Below, one piece after another: positions 63,279 through 64,000 of a stretch of DNA of 64,000 bases. The translations under genes were made by a program, and so were the position numbers. Source of the stretch: an uncultured Lachnospiraceae bacterium (lineage in GTDB: Bacteria > Bacillota > Clostridia > Lachnospirales > Lachnospiraceae); the NCBI GenBank assembly GCA_949949005.1, contig CATLHM010000002.1, positions 124,001 to 188,000 of the forward strand, written 5' to 3'. The notes below the pieces were generated by a model. It was given only the letters and a program-made list of their open reading frames with translations. It did no database searches and was not told the DNA's origin. Every line of letters starts with the position of its first letter. Position 1 is the stretch's first letter.

Positions 63279-64000
63279 CTAAAAATTCTCTTCCTCCCGG
63301 ATTTCAACCACCCTGCCCTTTTTGATATATACTCTGGGTACCCGCTTTCCAAGGCAGCAGGCGAACTCATAAGAAAACCTCCCGGACATTTCGCCCAGCT
63401 CTTCCATAGTGATTTCCTCCTCCCCCTCCCTTCCGATCAGGGTAACCAGGGTTCCCTCTACGGCCCCGGGGATATCCGTCACATCCACCATAAACTGATC
63501 CATGCAAATTCTCCCAAGGACAGGGGCCCTCCTGCCGCAGATCAGGACATGAGCTTTTCCGGACAATCCCCGGCAGTAGCCGTCCGCATAGCCTGCCGGA
63601 ATGGTAGCGATCCGCATTTTCCTCTCCGCCACAAAATGGCCTCCGTAGCTCACCGCCTCCCCGGCCTCAATTTCCTTCACATACACAATTCTTCCGTAGA
63701 GTGACAAGGCCGGGGTCAGAGAAATTTGATCCCTGCGCATCTCCTGGGAAGGCCACAGTCCATACAGGGCAATCCCTGCCCTTACTCCATCCATACCAGC
63801 CTCTGGCATCTCCATGATACCTGCACTGTTGGCACAGTGCCTCATGGGAATCCGATAGCCCTTCTTCTCCAGCAGCTCCACGAACCGGCAAAAAAGCTTA
63901 AGCTGCCCTTGAGCAGAGGTTTTATCCACCTCATCCGCCCTGGCAAAGTGGGTAAATATTCCCTCCACAGCAACCCCCTCTGTGAGAAAGGCACGCTCCA
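63279..64000 (-). CDS. alr: Alanine racemase, C-terminal part (runs off the right edge)
   Basis: PLP-dependent racemase that provides D-alanine for peptidoglycan. The 240 codons seen are the C-terminal part of the barrel and the beta domain: EGIFTHFARADE (barrel), MRHCANSAGIMEMPEAGMDG, VRAGIALYGLWPS, the SYGGHF catalytic-tyrosine region, and the IATIPAGYADGYCRG and GRICMDQFMVDVTD signatures. The start and the PLP lysine lie outside the window. Followed by mazF, as in many Firmicutes. Confidence 0.96.
   Translation of the reverse strand, partial: ERAFLTEGVAVEGIFTHFARADEVDKTSAQGQLKLFCRFVELLEKKGYRIPMRHCANSAGIMEMPEAGMDGVRAGIALYGLWPSQEMRRDQISLTPALSLYGRIVYVKEIEAGEAVSYGGHFVAERKMRIATIPAGYADGYCRGLSGKAHVLICGRRAPVLGRICMDQFMVDVTDIPGAVEGTLVTLIGREGEEEITMEELGEMSGRFSYEFACCLGKRVPRVYIKKGRVVEIREEENF

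Overview
The window looks like chromosomal DNA of a spore-forming anaerobic member of the Clostridia, most likely Lachnospiraceae. The evidence is the yqfC-yqfD-phoH-pgpH-ybeY sporulation/RNA block, a SpoIIIE/FtsK translocase, an [FeFe]-hydrogenase, an NfnAB transhydrogenase, one-carbon genes (fhs, folD, 5-formyl-THF ligase), DUF1292 and DUF5662 proteins and an Rpn/PDDEXK-type nuclease. Almost all genes lie on the minus strand, so operons read from high to low coordinates. The core is moderate in G+C; several AT-rich patches (about 2.4-5.0, 17.0-18.3 and 39.0-44.7 kb) carry accessory genes and decayed sequence.

Layout. 1-2.4 kb: start of mutS (cut by the left edge) and miaB. 2.4-5.0 kb: AT-rich insert with a possible small RNA, a blasticidin-S-deaminase-like cytidine deaminase, a TetR/CPBP-protease pair and a frameshifted small gene. 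5.0-10.4 kb: one long minus-strand run from a solitary promoter: OLD/SMC-like ATPase, PD-(D/E)XK-like protein, GtrA, a second nuclease-like protein, an HD hydrolase and a leucyl aminopeptidase. 10.6-12.0 kb: a Fic AMPylase whose promoter sits in an inverted repeat. 12.0-17.0 kb: an ECF sigma factor with a membrane propeller-like protein, and a three-gene ABC-2 exporter. 17.0-18.3 kb: a scar with a degenerate tRNA-Asn-like sequence, a coding remnant and a DUF5674-like/unknown gene pair with two frameshifts. 18.3-26.9 kb: a cysteine-rich small protein, DUF5662, a GlgX-like protein without catalytic residues, DUF1292, a UvrD-like helicase, gltX and an [FeFe]-hydrogenase. 27.0-38.9 kb: proA, folate and flavoprotein genes, then the flippase/ybeY/pgpH/phoH/yqfD/yqfC block. 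39.0-46.4 kb: decayed sequence, a heterodimeric ABC exporter, an Rpn nuclease and a YD-type lipid-anchored or membrane protein. 46.5-64.0 kb: rlmH, zinc-ribbon and MORN membrane proteins, nfnB-nfnA, folD, fhs, ftsK, tepA, yebC, a CNNM/CBS protein, mazF and alr (cut by the right edge).

How they work together. The one-carbon genes, NfnAB, the hydrogenase and proA are the redox/anabolic backbone of a fermentative anaerobe. The yqfC-to-flippase block serves sporulation and ribosome maturation. The most interesting accessory part is 7.2-11.9 kb, where an ATPase plus nuclease-like module, a membrane protein, a second nuclease-like protein and a Fic enzyme sit together; I read this as a possible uncharacterised defence-type system, by inference only. 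Other strong signals are a GlgX homologue with catalytic residues replaced, a PgpH homologue that has lost its extracellular domain and its HD aspartate, and three single-base frameshifts in A/T runs.
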